Of a DNA stretch of 64,000 nt, positions 19,681 to 27,585 are shown piece by piece. The notes beneath the pieces were generated by a model. It searched no databases. It had not been told where the DNA came from and saw only the letters and a list, made by a program, of their open reading frames with translations. Every line of letters starts with the position of its first letter. The stretch's first letter is position 1. A program made the position numbers and the translations under genes. Source of the DNA: Streptococcus ruminantium (GTDB taxonomy: Bacteria > Bacillota > Bacilli > Lactobacillales > Streptococcaceae); contig NZ_AP018400.1 of NCBI RefSeq assembly GCF_003609975.1, positions 446,501-510,500 of the forward strand. Reading direction: 5' to 3'.

Positions 19681-21342
19681 ATGTTATTGGAAGTGTCCAT
19701 AAAAAATTTCGCTATCATTGAGCAGGTGTCGCTAAATTTTGAGAATGGAATGACGATTCTGTCGGGTGAAACTGGTGCGGGTAAGTCCATTATCATTGAT
19801 GCTATGAATCTGATGCTAGGTGCACGGGCAACGACAGATGTGATTCGTCATGGAGCGCCCAAGGCTGAGATTGAAGGGCTTTTCTCTTTTGAGAATAGCA
19901 GAGCGATAGAGCAGATTTTGGCTGAGCAGGGAATTGAAGTTACAGAAGAGTTGATTATTCGAAGGGAGATCCTCCCTAATGGTCGTTCTGTTAGTCGAGT
20001 TAATGGACAGATGGTCAATCTGTCTGTCTTAAAACAAATTGGCCAGCACTTGGTGGATATTCATGGTCAGCACGACCAAGAAGAGTTGATGAAGTCTCAA
20101 CATCATATCCGGCTTCTAGATAGTTTTGGGGAAGATGAGTTTTGGATGCTCAAAGATCGTTATCAGGAGGTATTTGAGGCCTATCGTAACCTCCGCAAAC
20201 GGGTTTTTGAAAAACAAAAAAATGAGCAGGAACACAAGGCTCGAATTGAGATGTTAGAGTATCAGATTGCTGAAATTGAAGCAGCAGATTTAAAAGCTGG
20301 TGAGGATGTTCAGCTCCAACAAGAACGAGATAAACTCCTCAATCACAAGCAAATTGCTGACACCCTGACGAATGCTTATGCTCTTTTAGATAATGAAGAC
20401 TTTTCAAGTCTAAATAATCTACGCTCAGCCATGAGCGATTTGCAGAGTCTGGAAGAATTTGACCCTGATTATAAATTTTTATCAACCAGCCTTACGGAAG
20501 CCTATTACGTGGTCGAAGATGTGACCAAACGTCTGGGAGATGTCGTTGATAACTTAGACTTTGATGGTCATCGTCTGCTACAGTTGGAGCATCGTCTTGA
20601 TTTACTCGGGACAATTACTCAAAAATATGGAGGGACAGTTGATGATGTTCTAACCTATTTTGAAAAGATCACTGAGGAATACAATCATTTGACAGGGAAT
20701 GACCTATCTGGGGATGACTTGGAAATCCAGCTTAAAATCTTGGAAAAAGAATTGGTTGATTTAGCCAGTCAACTTAGTCAGGCACGTCATGAATTGGCTC
20801 TAACCTTGGAAGATATTATTCGCCAAGAATTGCAAGACTTATACATGGAAAAGGCGCGCTTCCAAGTTCGTTTTTCCAAGGGGAAATTTAATCGTGAAGG
20901 CAATGAAACAGTTGAATTTTATATCTCAACCAACCCCGGTGAAGACTTTAAGCCTTTAGTAAAGGTAGCTTCAGGAGGGGAATTATCCCGATTGATGTTA
21001 GCTATCAAATCAGCCTTTGCTCGCAAGGAAGGAAAGACCTCCATCGTCTTTGATGAAGTGGATACGGGTGTATCTGGTCGAGTAGCCCAGGCTATTGCTC
21101 AGAAAATTTATAAAATAGGACAATACGGTCAAGTTTTGGCTATCTCTCATTTACCGCAGGTAATTGCCATTGCCGACTATCAGTTCTTTATTGAAAAAGT
21201 ATCTGATGAGCATACGACAGTTTCTCATGTGCGTTTATTAGCTAAAGAAGAAAGAATTGAGGAAATTGCCAAGATGTTGGCTGGTGACAAGGTTACCGAA
21301 GCGGCCCGCAATCAGGCTAGAGAGTTAGTTGAAAAAGGTTAG
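19681..21342 (+). CDS. recN: DNA repair protein RecN
   Basis: SMC-like ATPase of 553 aa that gathers broken DNA ends for recombination. Walker A is GETGAGKS near residue 32; long coiled-coil arms cover about 150-380; the signature ASGGELSRLMLA and Walker B SIVFDEVDTGVSG are near 430-465. I start at the ATG at 19681 with GAAGGTGG upstream; an in-frame ATG 9 nt before it lies within that site. Last gene of the operon; the terminator overlaps its stop codon. Confidence 0.96.
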   Translation: MLLEVSIKNFAIIEQVSLNFENGMTILSGETGAGKSIIIDAMNLMLGARATTDVIRHGAPKAEIEGLFSFENSRAIEQILAEQGIEVTEELIIRREILPNGRSVSRVNGQMVNLSVLKQIGQHLVDIHGQHDQEELMKSQHHIRLLDSFGEDEFWMLKDRYQEVFEAYRNLRKRVFEKQKNEQEHKARIEMLEYQIAEIEAADLKAGEDVQLQQERDKLLNHKQIADTLTNAYALLDNEDFSSLNNLRSAMSDLQSLEEFDPDYKFLSTSLTEAYYVVEDVTKRLGDVVDNLDFDGHRLLQLEHRLDLLGTITQKYGGTVDDVLTYFEKITEEYNHLTGNDLSGDDLEIQLKILEKELVDLASQLSQARHELALTLEDIIRQELQDLYMEKARFQVRFSKGKFNREGNETVEFYISTNPGEDFKPLVKVASGGELSRLMLAIKSAFARKEGKTSIVFDEVDTGVSGRVAQAIAQKIYKIGQYGQVLAISHLPQVIAIADYQFFIEKVSDEHTTVSHVRLLAKEERIEEIAKMLAGDKVTEAARNQARELVEKG

Positions 21343-21359
21343 GAGACTAGCCTTTTTTT
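21333..21359 (+). terminator. Terminator after recN
   Basis: AAAAGGTTA pairs with TAGCCTTTT (one G-U) and is followed by TTT; the recN stop lies within the stem. Confidence 0.82.
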
Positions 21360-22032
21360 AAGTATACAATGGGGGAATAATTAAAGATACAGAAAAGTAC
21401 TTATGGAAAATAAAATACGTTACTCTGTAAAAAATACCTTGATTACTTTTTTAGACGTATCATTCTCGAAATGACTATAATGGTAAAACTAAAAACTATT
21501 TAAGTACATTCTTAGCCGGCTTATTGGCATTTTCGACTGTTTCAATAAATATAAAGTGAAACAATAGTAATTGTATTCATGAGGAAAAAGTTTTAGTAAG
21601 ATAATTGGGTAGAGAGTTGATGATAAGTAGGCGAAAATATATTTTATACATTAGTCATTGCTTTTTCTCAGTTTATTTTATTCCTTGATTCGCCTTTCTG
21701 AAACTGTAGTAACACTCTTTGAGTAGTCTATCCTATCTTCGCTATTGAATTCTTTTGTTCAACGGTGGTATGTTCCTCTTTAGTAGATGTTTGAAAATTT
21801 TAGTGCATTTTATCAGAGTATTTGCCACAGTTTCCTTGATTCTTATATGCGATAAACTCATTTTTTGCGAGAGAAGAGTCCTCTATGCAGGTTTTAATTT
21901 CCGTTGTTATTTACTGATTGTATAGATGTCTTTCTGATAGTCATTGTTTATGACTTGACTGTGTGCAAGTTTATTTTTCAGGTAGAATTTGTTATAATGG
22001 AAAACAAAGCTGAAAAGAGTTGAGGGTGAAGT
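21360..22032. other. Intergenic region with degraded coding traces
   Basis: No intact gene. On the plus strand near 21402 a short frame begins MENKIRYSVKN and is stopped; in another frame, 21465-21558 reads YLSTFLAGLLAFSTVS, like part of a hydrophobic leader. On the minus strand around 21750 a frame reads STKEEHTTVEQ before a stop. Together these look like decayed remains of a secreted or surface protein, but the evidence is thin. A TATAAT at 21993-21998 serves degV. Confidence 0.35.
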
Positions 22033-22866
22033 ATGACAAAGATTAAGATTGTTACAGATTCAAGTACAACCATTGAACCTCATTTGATAGAAGAACTGGA
22101 CATTACGGTGGTTCCTTTATCCGTTATGGTTGATGGTGTCGTCTATTCTGACAGTGACTTAAAAGAAGGCGAATTTTTGAGGTTAATGCAAGAGGCAAAA
22201 AACCTACCTAAGACTAGTCAGCCACCTGTTGGGCTCTTTGCAGAGATGTTTGGTGAGTTATCCAGAGATGGTAGTCAAATTATAGCGATTTTACTTTCTC
22301 ATGCCCTGTCCGGAACAGTGGAGGCGGCTCGTCAGGGAGCTATCTTATCGGGTGCTGATGTCACTATATTGGATTCTAGCTTTACAGATCAGGCAGAGAA
22401 ATTTCAAGTTGTTGAAGCAGCTCGCTTGGCAAAAGCAGGGGCAGGTAAGGAAGAGATTCTTGCAAGCCTTGAAGCAATAAAAGATAAAACAGAGTTGTAT
22501 ATCGGTGTGTCAACTCTAGAAAATCTGGTTAAGGGAGGACGTGTTGGCCGAGTTCAGGGAATGTTGAGTAGTTTGCTCAATATTCGAGTAATTATGGAGA
22601 TGAAAGATCATCAGCTAACTCCTGTTGTGAAAGGCCGTGGACACAAAACCTTTAAAAAATGGTTGGAGGAGTTTGCAGTAAGTTTAGCGGATAAAAATGT
22701 TGTAGAAATAGGAATTTCCTACTCTGGAGTAGCTGATTTTGCAAATGAAATAAAGGGGCAGCTTCAAACATACGTAGCAAAAGATATTTCTGTTTTAGAA
22801 ACAGGAGCGATTATTCAGACCCATACTGGTGAGGGAGCTTGGGCGATTTTAATCCGTTATGAGTGA
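22033..22866 (+). CDS. DegV family protein (fatty-acid-binding)
   Basis: DegV/FakB-type protein of 277 aa, cytosolic. In this family the protein holds a fatty acid while FakA phosphorylates it for use in phospholipids. Visible motifs are TDSSTTIEP at the N-terminus, [35 protein letters not shown] and, near the end, [11 protein letters not shown]. Which fatty acid it prefers cannot be told. It has a TATAAT about 35 nt upstream and the ribosome-binding site GAGGGTGA. No fakA gene is in the window. Confidence 0.9.
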   Translation: MTKIKIVTDSSTTIEPHLIEELDITVVPLSVMVDGVVYSDSDLKEGEFLRLMQEAKNLPKTSQPPVGLFAEMFGELSRDGSQIIAILLSHALSGTVEAARQGAILSGADVTILDSSFTDQAEKFQVVEAARLAKAGAGKEEILASLEAIKDKTELYIGVSTLENLVKGGRVGRVQGMLSSLLNIRVIMEMKDHQLTPVVKGRGHKTFKKWLEEFAVSLADKNVVEIGISYSGVADFANEIKGQLQTYVAKDISVLETGAIIQTHTGEGAWAILIRYE

Positions 22867-23179
22867 TAGGTAATTGAGTTAGGATACCTGATTTATCTTT
22901 CTATAGTTTAAAAATTAAAAACATTTACCTCCCTTTAAAAGAGTTGTAGATATTTTCTTTTGTAAAAATATTTGATTCTAAGCCAGTTCAGGTGTAGTTT
23001 TGGCTGGCAAATTTAGACGGTATAGAAAGATGGATCATTGACTAGTATAACAGCTCAGTTATGGAAAGTACTTATAGGAAAATAAAGTAAATTAGCATTA
23101 AAAACTTGACCAAATGCCTAAAATTCGGTACTATATAATAGTGAGTGATAACTCAGAAATTTATTGGAGGACTTAGCAA
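22867..23179. other. Intergenic region before hup
   Basis: No gene. It contains an imperfect copy of a 26-nt sequence also found at 21391-21418 (here 23063-23090) and the hup promoter region: TTGACC at 23106-23111 with TACTATATAAT from 23129, giving a 17-nt spacer to TACTAT. Confidence 0.55.
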
Positions 23180-23455
23180 ATGGCTAATAAACAAGACTTG
23201 ATTGCAAAAGTTGCAGAAGCAACTTCATTAACTAAAAAGGATTCAGCAGCAGCTGTTGATGCTGTAGTTGCAGCGTTAACTGATTACCTTGTAGCTGGTG
23301 AAAAAGTGCAGTTGATTGGTTTTGGTAACTTTGAAGTTCGTGAGCGTTCAGCACGTAAAGGTCGCAACCCACAAACTGGTAAAGAAATTGAAATCGCAGC
23401 TTCAAAAGTTCCAGTATTCAAAGCTGGTAAAGCTCTTAAGGAAGCTGTAAAATAA
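23180..23455 (+). CDS. hup: HU-type nucleoid protein
   Basis: Histone-like HU protein of 91 aa that bends and compacts DNA and, in streptococci, is essential. It shows the full family signature [21 protein letters not shown] in the DNA-binding arm and the N-terminal [13 protein letters not shown] helix. Codons are the frequent set expected of a highly expressed gene. GGAGG precedes the start by 9 nt, and a near-perfect terminator follows the stop. Confidence 0.97.
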   Translation: MANKQDLIAKVAEATSLTKKDSAAAVDAVVAALTDYLVAGEKVQLIGFGNFEVRERSARKGRNPQTGKEIEIAASKVPVFKAGKALKEAVK

Positions 23456-23470
23456 TTCAGCTCTAAAAAA

Positions 23471-23514
23471 CCTATTGTATCAACGTTTCTACGTTGATAC
23501 AATAGGCTTTTTTT
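23471..23514 (+). terminator. Strong terminator after hup
   Basis: A 16-bp perfect stem (CCTATTGTATCAACGT with its complement) and a TTCT loop are followed by CTTTTTTT. The adjoining sequence is the edge of a prophage relic, so this may also be the phage attachment region. Confidence 0.95.
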
Positions 23515-23544
23515 GTGTTTAGGGGGCAAATAAGGGGCAAAACT

Positions 23545-23718
23545 TTAGTAGTTTTCCATGATTTCAGTCACATTTGCCTTGAGTTTCTTGGTGACATGGG
23601 TGTAAATTTGGGTTGTTGTCTTAGCGTCTGCATGCCCTACACGGTCCATGATAGCTTTCAAGGGAACTCTGTTTTCTGCTAGACGACTGACAAGGGTATG
23701 ACGGAAGATATGGCTTAT
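23545..23718 (-). pseudogene. C-terminal fragment of a tyrosine integrase
   Basis: On the minus strand a frame of about 57 codons ends with the last part of a phage-type tyrosine recombinase: SHIFRHTLVSRLAENRVP, then MDRVGHADAKTTTQIYTHVT and a terminal MENY. It keeps the HxxR box, the GH pair and the nucleophile tyrosine in YTHV. Beyond 23718 the similarity stops and the frame reaches a stop within nine codons, so the gene is cut off. It points to a deleted prophage inserted just after hup. Confidence 0.85.
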
Positions 23719-24031
23719 TATTTGCTTTGAACTAACTTTTTAATATGCAACTGTTAGCAAACTGTAAATTGACTATAAATCAAAAATCGGAATCAATGGC
23801 TTGATTCGCAAGGCATTGAGGGTATCTTGTTGACTATTCTTATTCCTTTGTCTATACTTATACTATTACCAGAGCAGATAGAGGAGAGCGTTTCTCTATG
23901 TAATCGACACAGAGAAACGCTAGCTCTTAGGAGTTTGGTTAAGAATTACGAAAAGGCGAAAGGATATGCGAGCTTTTTCGACAACGTGATGACACTATTT
24001 GACAAATTGTTTATTAGAAGAGAGGAGAAAG
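23719..24031. other. Non-coding junction in prophage relic with long hairpin
   Basis: AT-rich DNA between the integrase fragment and the endolysin. A TTG-started frame of 71 codons is open here but has no convincing start or similarity. The region contains a 15-bp inverted repeat at 23887-23921. Confidence 0.5.
23887..23921. repeat. 15-bp inverted repeat (hairpin)
   Basis: AGCGTTTCTCTATGT and ACACAGAGAAACGCT are complementary apart from one position, with a 5-nt loop AATCG. No T run follows, so it is not a simple terminator. Confidence 0.85.
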
Positions 24032-25270
24032 ATGGGGATTGATTTTGAAACATCTATCCGTTGGATGATGGATCGTGTAGGTCGTGTGACTTACTCCATG
24101 GACTATCGTAACGGTCCGGATAGCTATGATTGTTCTAGCGCAGTCTATTACGCTCTCACGGCTGGCGGGGCTATTTCTGCTGGTTGGGCAGTCAATACTG
24201 AATACGAGCATGACTGGCTAATGAATAACGGATTTGAGTTGGTTGCAGAAAATACAGCTTGGGATGCAAAATGTGGTGACATCTTCATCTGGGGTAGACG
24301 CGGGGAGTCAGCCGGAGCTGGTGGACATACGGGTATTTTTGTTGATGGTGATAACATCATTCATTGCAATTATGCTCATAACGGTATTAGCGTAAACGAA
24401 CATGATGCGACTTGGTCTTATGCAGGACGTCCATATTACTATGTTTATCGCTTGAAAGACCAATCCGAAACTACTACATCCAATCAAGAGACAGATGAGG
24501 AACTAGCTCAAGAAGTCATCGCTGGCCTGCATGGATTTGGAGAAGAACGCAAGTACTCGCTAGGATCTCGCTATGATGCAGTTCAGGCAAAGGTTAACGA
24601 AATACTCAATGGAGGTCCAAATGCGGCTGAGGAATCACCGGTGGTTCAACTTAAAGAAGATGGGGACTTAAGCTTTAATGGCGCTATCCTCAAAAAATCT
24701 ATCCTAGATACCATTCTTAAAAAATGTGCTGAGTACGACATCCTGCCATCCTATGCCATCACAGTTTTACACTTTGAGGGTCTTTGGGGAGCTTCGGCCA
24801 TTGGTAAAGCGGATAATAACTGGGGCGGTATGACCATGAACTCGGATGTGGACACCATTCAGCGCCCAAGTGGTGTAACAGTAACTAGAGGCATTGCTCG
24901 CCCATCAAATGAGGGAGGTTACTACATGCACTACGCAACGATTGAGGACTTCTTGACAGATTGGTTCTATCTGTTGCGTGCTGGTGGTTCTTACAAGGTA
25001 TCAGGAGCTAAGACATTCTCAGAAGCTGTCAAGGGCATGTTCCAAGTTGGTGGTGCTGTCTACGACTATGCGGCAGCTGGTTATGATAACTATTTAGTCG
25101 GTATGGCCAGTCGTTTGAAAGCGATTGAGGCTGAGAATGGTTCACTTGAAAAGTTTGACACAGTTGCTGATATTGGGAACAGTAGCAGAGATCAGATCGA
25201 TGTCAATATTGAAGGAATTGAGGTCATTATCAACGGTATAACCTATAAACTAGAAAAGAAACCTGTCTAA
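24032..25270 (+). CDS. Two-domain phage endolysin (peptidase plus glucosaminidase)
   Basis: Peptidoglycan hydrolase of 412 aa. The N-terminal Amidase_5/NlpC-like domain (about 1-145) has the likely catalytic Cys34 in YDCSSAVYYAL and the His in GGHTGIFVDG. A single CW_7-type wall-binding motif follows (EELAQEVIAGLHGFGEERK in part, then YDAVQAKVNEIL). The C-terminal glucosaminidase domain (about 215-370) contains LPSYAITVLHFEGLWG and NNWGGMT. The order matches lambdaSa2-like streptococcal lysins, which carry two CW_7 motifs, so this one is reduced. No signal peptide; no holin is visible. ATG 24032 has GAGAGGAG upstream. It is the only intact gene of the prophage relic. Confidence 0.88.
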   Translation: MGIDFETSIRWMMDRVGRVTYSMDYRNGPDSYDCSSAVYYALTAGGAISAGWAVNTEYEHDWLMNNGFELVAENTAWDAKCGDIFIWGRRGESAGAGGHTGIFVDGDNIIHCNYAHNGISVNEHDATWSYAGRPYYYVYRLKDQSETTTSNQETDEELAQEVIAGLHGFGEERKYSLGSRYDAVQAKVNEILNGGPNAAEESPVVQLKEDGDLSFNGAILKKSILDTILKKCAEYDILPSYAITVLHFEGLWGASAIGKADNNWGGMTMNSDVDTIQRPSGVTVTRGIARPSNEGGYYMHYATIEDFLTDWFYLLRAGGSYKVSGAKTFSEAVKGMFQVGGAVYDYAAAGYDNYLVGMASRLKAIEAENGSLEKFDTVADIGNSSRDQIDVNIEGIEVIINGITYKLEKKPV

Positions 25271-25278
25271 TATAAAGT

Positions 25279-25310
25279 AAGTCCTTTGGAAAATATCCAG
25301 AGGACTTTTT
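25279..25310 (+). terminator. Terminator after endolysin gene
   Basis: A 12-bp stem, AAGTCCTTTGGA with TCCAGAGGACTT (one G-U), followed by TTT. Confidence 0.9.
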
Positions 25311-25354
25311 GTTATCGAGAATCAAGTGTTCACTATATTGTTATCTGGACAATG

Positions 25355-25378
25355 AAAAAACCAGTCATAACAGACTGG
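25355..25378 (-). terminator. Orphan minus-strand terminator
   Basis: CCAGTC-ATAACA-GACTGG with six A before it on the plus strand, so on the minus strand the stem ends in TTTTTT. No minus-strand gene leads into it; it may be a prophage leftover. Confidence 0.6.
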
Positions 25379-25462
25379 CTTTCAGGAGATTTATGAAAAA
25401 TTTTAGGATATGTCTATAGTATAAAGGATTTTTCAGATTTTTCATCGGTCTTTAGACCTATT

Positions 25463-25490
25463 TTGTAAAAAAATAAATATGTGATATAAT
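25463..25490 (+). promoter_or_regulatory. Promoter of GNAT gene
   Basis: TTGTAA and TATAAT with a 16-nt spacer, 26 nt before the start codon. Confidence 0.65.
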
Positions 25491-25516
25491 AGGAAAAACT
25501 CAGAAGGAGCCATAAT

Positions 25517-25984
25517 ATGACTATTCGTATAGCTAATCAGTCTGATATTCCAAGTCTTGTTGGCTTGTTACAAGATATTTTGCAGGTTCATCATCAGGCG
25601 CGTCCAGATATTTTTAAAAGTTCCGGTCAAAAATTTTCAGAAGCTGACTTGATTGACTTGCTAGAGCAGCCTAATAAGCCAGTTTTTGTCTACGAACTGG
25701 ATGGACAAGTAGTAGGGCATCTTTTCTGTGAACTGTCCAGCGTAAAAAATGGTACGTTAGAGCCGATAAAAACTTTGTTTATTGATGATTTATGCGTGGC
25801 TAACTCAGTTCGTGGGCAAAGAATCGGAGAGCAACTATATGACTTTGCTTTTTCCTATGCCAAGGAACAAGGATGTTATAATGTCACTTTAGATGTTTGG
25901 GCAGATAATACTAGAGCAGTTCGCTTTTATGAACGGCTGGGAATGAAACCACAGAAGCTGCGCATGGAACAATTCTGTGACTGA
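25517..25984 (+). CDS. GNAT family N-acetyltransferase
   Basis: Cytosolic acetyl-CoA-dependent N-acetyltransferase of 155 aa. The acetyl-CoA loop is in FIDDLCVANSVRGQRIGEQLYDFA (core VRGQRIGEQL), followed by NVTLDVWADNTRAVRFYERLGM, the usual C-terminal GNAT motif B. The acceptor is unknown. AGAAGGAG precedes the start by 7 nt. Monocistronic, with its own promoter and terminator. Confidence 0.88.
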   Translation: MTIRIANQSDIPSLVGLLQDILQVHHQARPDIFKSSGQKFSEADLIDLLEQPNKPVFVYELDGQVVGHLFCELSSVKNGTLEPIKTLFIDDLCVANSVRGQRIGEQLYDFAFSYAKEQGCYNVTLDVWADNTRAVRFYERLGMKPQKLRMEQFCD

Positions 25985-26057
25985 TACCTGCTGAAAATAA
26001 AAATAATAGATGTCGATTTAGTTGATTTCCAAACTTCAAAGGTCCTCAAGTCTTTGG

Positions 26058-26078
26058 AGCTAATTGTAGCTTTTTTTC
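26058..26078 (+). terminator. Terminator after GNAT gene
   Basis: Short stem AGCTA-ATTG-TAGCT followed by seven T; the stem is weak. Confidence 0.6.
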
Positions 26079-26087
26079 GTTGAGTAG

Positions 26088-26111
26088 AAAAAAGGGGCAC
26101 TAAGCCTCTTT
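26088..26111 (-). terminator. Terminator of the mevalonate operon
   Basis: On the minus strand AAAGAGGC and GCCCCTTT pair with one mismatch over a 5-nt loop, followed by further T; it begins at the mvaA stop codon. Confidence 0.7.
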
Positions 26112-27370
26112 TAATTCGTCCTCAATTTTACCAGTAAACGTTGAGCGGTTTCTAAGTTACTGTGCTTTTCCTTACGAAGAAGCTGGGCAAGAGTGTCTAC
26201 TTCATGGTCTTCAGCTCCTGCTAAAAGAGCTAGGGATTTTGCATGTAATTTCATGTGACCTGCTTGGATACCAGATGTTACCAAAGCTCGTAAGGCAGCA
26301 AAATTTTGGCATAGCCCAACAGAAGCAATAATCGCAGCGAGTTGACGTGCTTTAGGTTGCTCCAGGAGTTCAAAAGCGACCGCTACTTTGGGGTTTAGTC
26401 CGATAGAACCACCGACAGAAGCAATCGGCAGGGGCAAAGTGATGGAACCAATCAAACTTTCCCCCTCAATCCGCCAGATGGATAGCCCACGGTATAGCCC
26501 ATCACGGCAAGCATAGGCATGAGCTCCAGCTTCCATAGCCCGCCAGTCGTTACCTGTTGCTATGACTACTGCATCAATTCCATTGAAAATCCCCTTATTA
26601 TGGGTTGCTGCACGATAAGGGTCAAGTTGCGCTAACTTACTGGCTAGGGCTATTTTTTTTGCAGTTTCTTGGGCAATAGCAGAGTTATTAGCAAGGCTGG
26701 AAATTGCTATGTGACACTCTGCAGTGATCAGGGATTCTGTTGCATAATTGGATAGGATTCCCATAAGCGCCTGTCCTTGGCTGAGTTTCTCTAAGTCATT
26801 CTTGATGGCCTCCAACATAGTATTGAGAATATTCGCTCCCATGGCTTCTTGAACATCCACTTGTAGGTAGACGATGAGAAACTCATCCTTACTTTCAATC
26901 GTTAGTTCACAAGCACCTCCACCACGCTGAACAATAGAAGGGTGGGCTTGATTGGCAGTTTCAAGAATGGTTGCCTTTTGCTCCAAAATGGCTTTTTTTG
27001 CTTGACCATGGTCTGAAACATCAAATAGAGCTACTTGCCCGATCATTATACGGTTGTGAATATAGGTTGAACATCCACCTGACCTAGCAATCATTTTCGC
27101 TCCCAAAGATACTGCAGCAACGACAGATGGCTCCTCTGTCACCATCGGAACGATATAAGAATGACCGTCCACAACTAGCTCTGGTAGGACAGAGAAAGGA
27201 AGAGAAAAGGTTCCTAGATGATTTTCTGTCATCTTTCCAGCAATCTGCTCGGAAAGATTGGTGTCATTTGTCAGACAGTCTAGACTTTTTCCTGAAAATG
27301 GTCTGTAGCTATGGAGGAGGTCGATACGCTCCTGACGTGTTTTTTTGTAGAATCCTGAGAAATGAGACAT
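26111..27370 (-). CDS. mvaA: Hydroxymethylglutaryl-CoA reductase, class II
   Basis: HMG-CoA reductase of 419 aa, which makes mevalonate with NAD(P)H, the third step of the pathway and its usual control point. Active-site elements of bacterial class II enzymes are visible: the Glu in TENHLGTFSLP, the Lys in ATHNKGIFNGIDAV, the Asp in ATGNDWRAMEAGAHAYA and the C-terminal His in AGHMKLHAKSLAL. The EAMGANILNTMLEA segment forms the nucleotide-site region. It is third after the thiolase and mvaS genes, but a 215-nt gap with two terminator-like hairpins separates it from mvaS, so its expression may be set separately. Confidence 0.96.
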   Translation of the reverse strand: MSHFSGFYKKTRQERIDLLHSYRPFSGKSLDCLTNDTNLSEQIAGKMTENHLGTFSLPFSVLPELVVDGHSYIVPMVTEEPSVVAAVSLGAKMIARSGGCSTYIHNRIMIGQVALFDVSDHGQAKKAILEQKATILETANQAHPSIVQRGGGACELTIESKDEFLIVYLQVDVQEAMGANILNTMLEAIKNDLEKLSQGQALMGILSNYATESLITAECHIAISSLANNSAIAQETAKKIALASKLAQLDPYRAATHNKGIFNGIDAVVIATGNDWRAMEAGAHAYACRDGLYRGLSIWRIEGESLIGSITLPLPIASVGGSIGLNPKVAVAFELLEQPKARQLAAIIASVGLCQNFAALRALVTSGIQAGHMKLHAKSLALLAGAEDHEVDTLAQLLRKEKHSNLETAQRLLVKLRTN

Positions 27371-27400
27371 AGTTTCTTCTTTCTATAAAGATACAAAAAG

Positions 27401-27420
27401 CCCCTGGCTAGGCCAAGGTG
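27401..27420 (-). terminator. Terminator-like hairpin just before mvaA
   Basis: On the minus strand GCACCTTGGC-CTA-GCCAGGGGC, an imperfect stem, is followed by TTTTT and then the mvaA start about 30 nt later. It could be an attenuator. Confidence 0.65.
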
Positions 27421-27460
27421 CCAGAATAGTTAGTCTTAACGTTTATCTTTTACCGTATCA

Positions 27461-27490
27461 AAAATGAGGAAGCCTTGCTTCCTATTTTTT
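27461..27490. terminator. Two-way terminator hairpin between mvaS and mvaA
   Basis: AGGAAGC-CTT-GCTTCCT, 7 bp, with ATTTTTT on the plus side and CATTTTT on the minus side. Confidence 0.7.
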
Positions 27491-27585
27491 AGCTTCAGCC
27501 TTGTACAATTTATTGGCTGTGGAAGAGAGGTGATAAAATTACAATGAATCAAGAGGCTTTTCTGTAGAGAAAAAGCTAATTCCAT

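Noticed and set aside
23827..24042. TTG-started frame of 71 codons before the endolysin gene
   Set aside because: It runs through the 15-bp hairpin and into the lysin ribosome-binding site; no start signal and no holin-like pattern.
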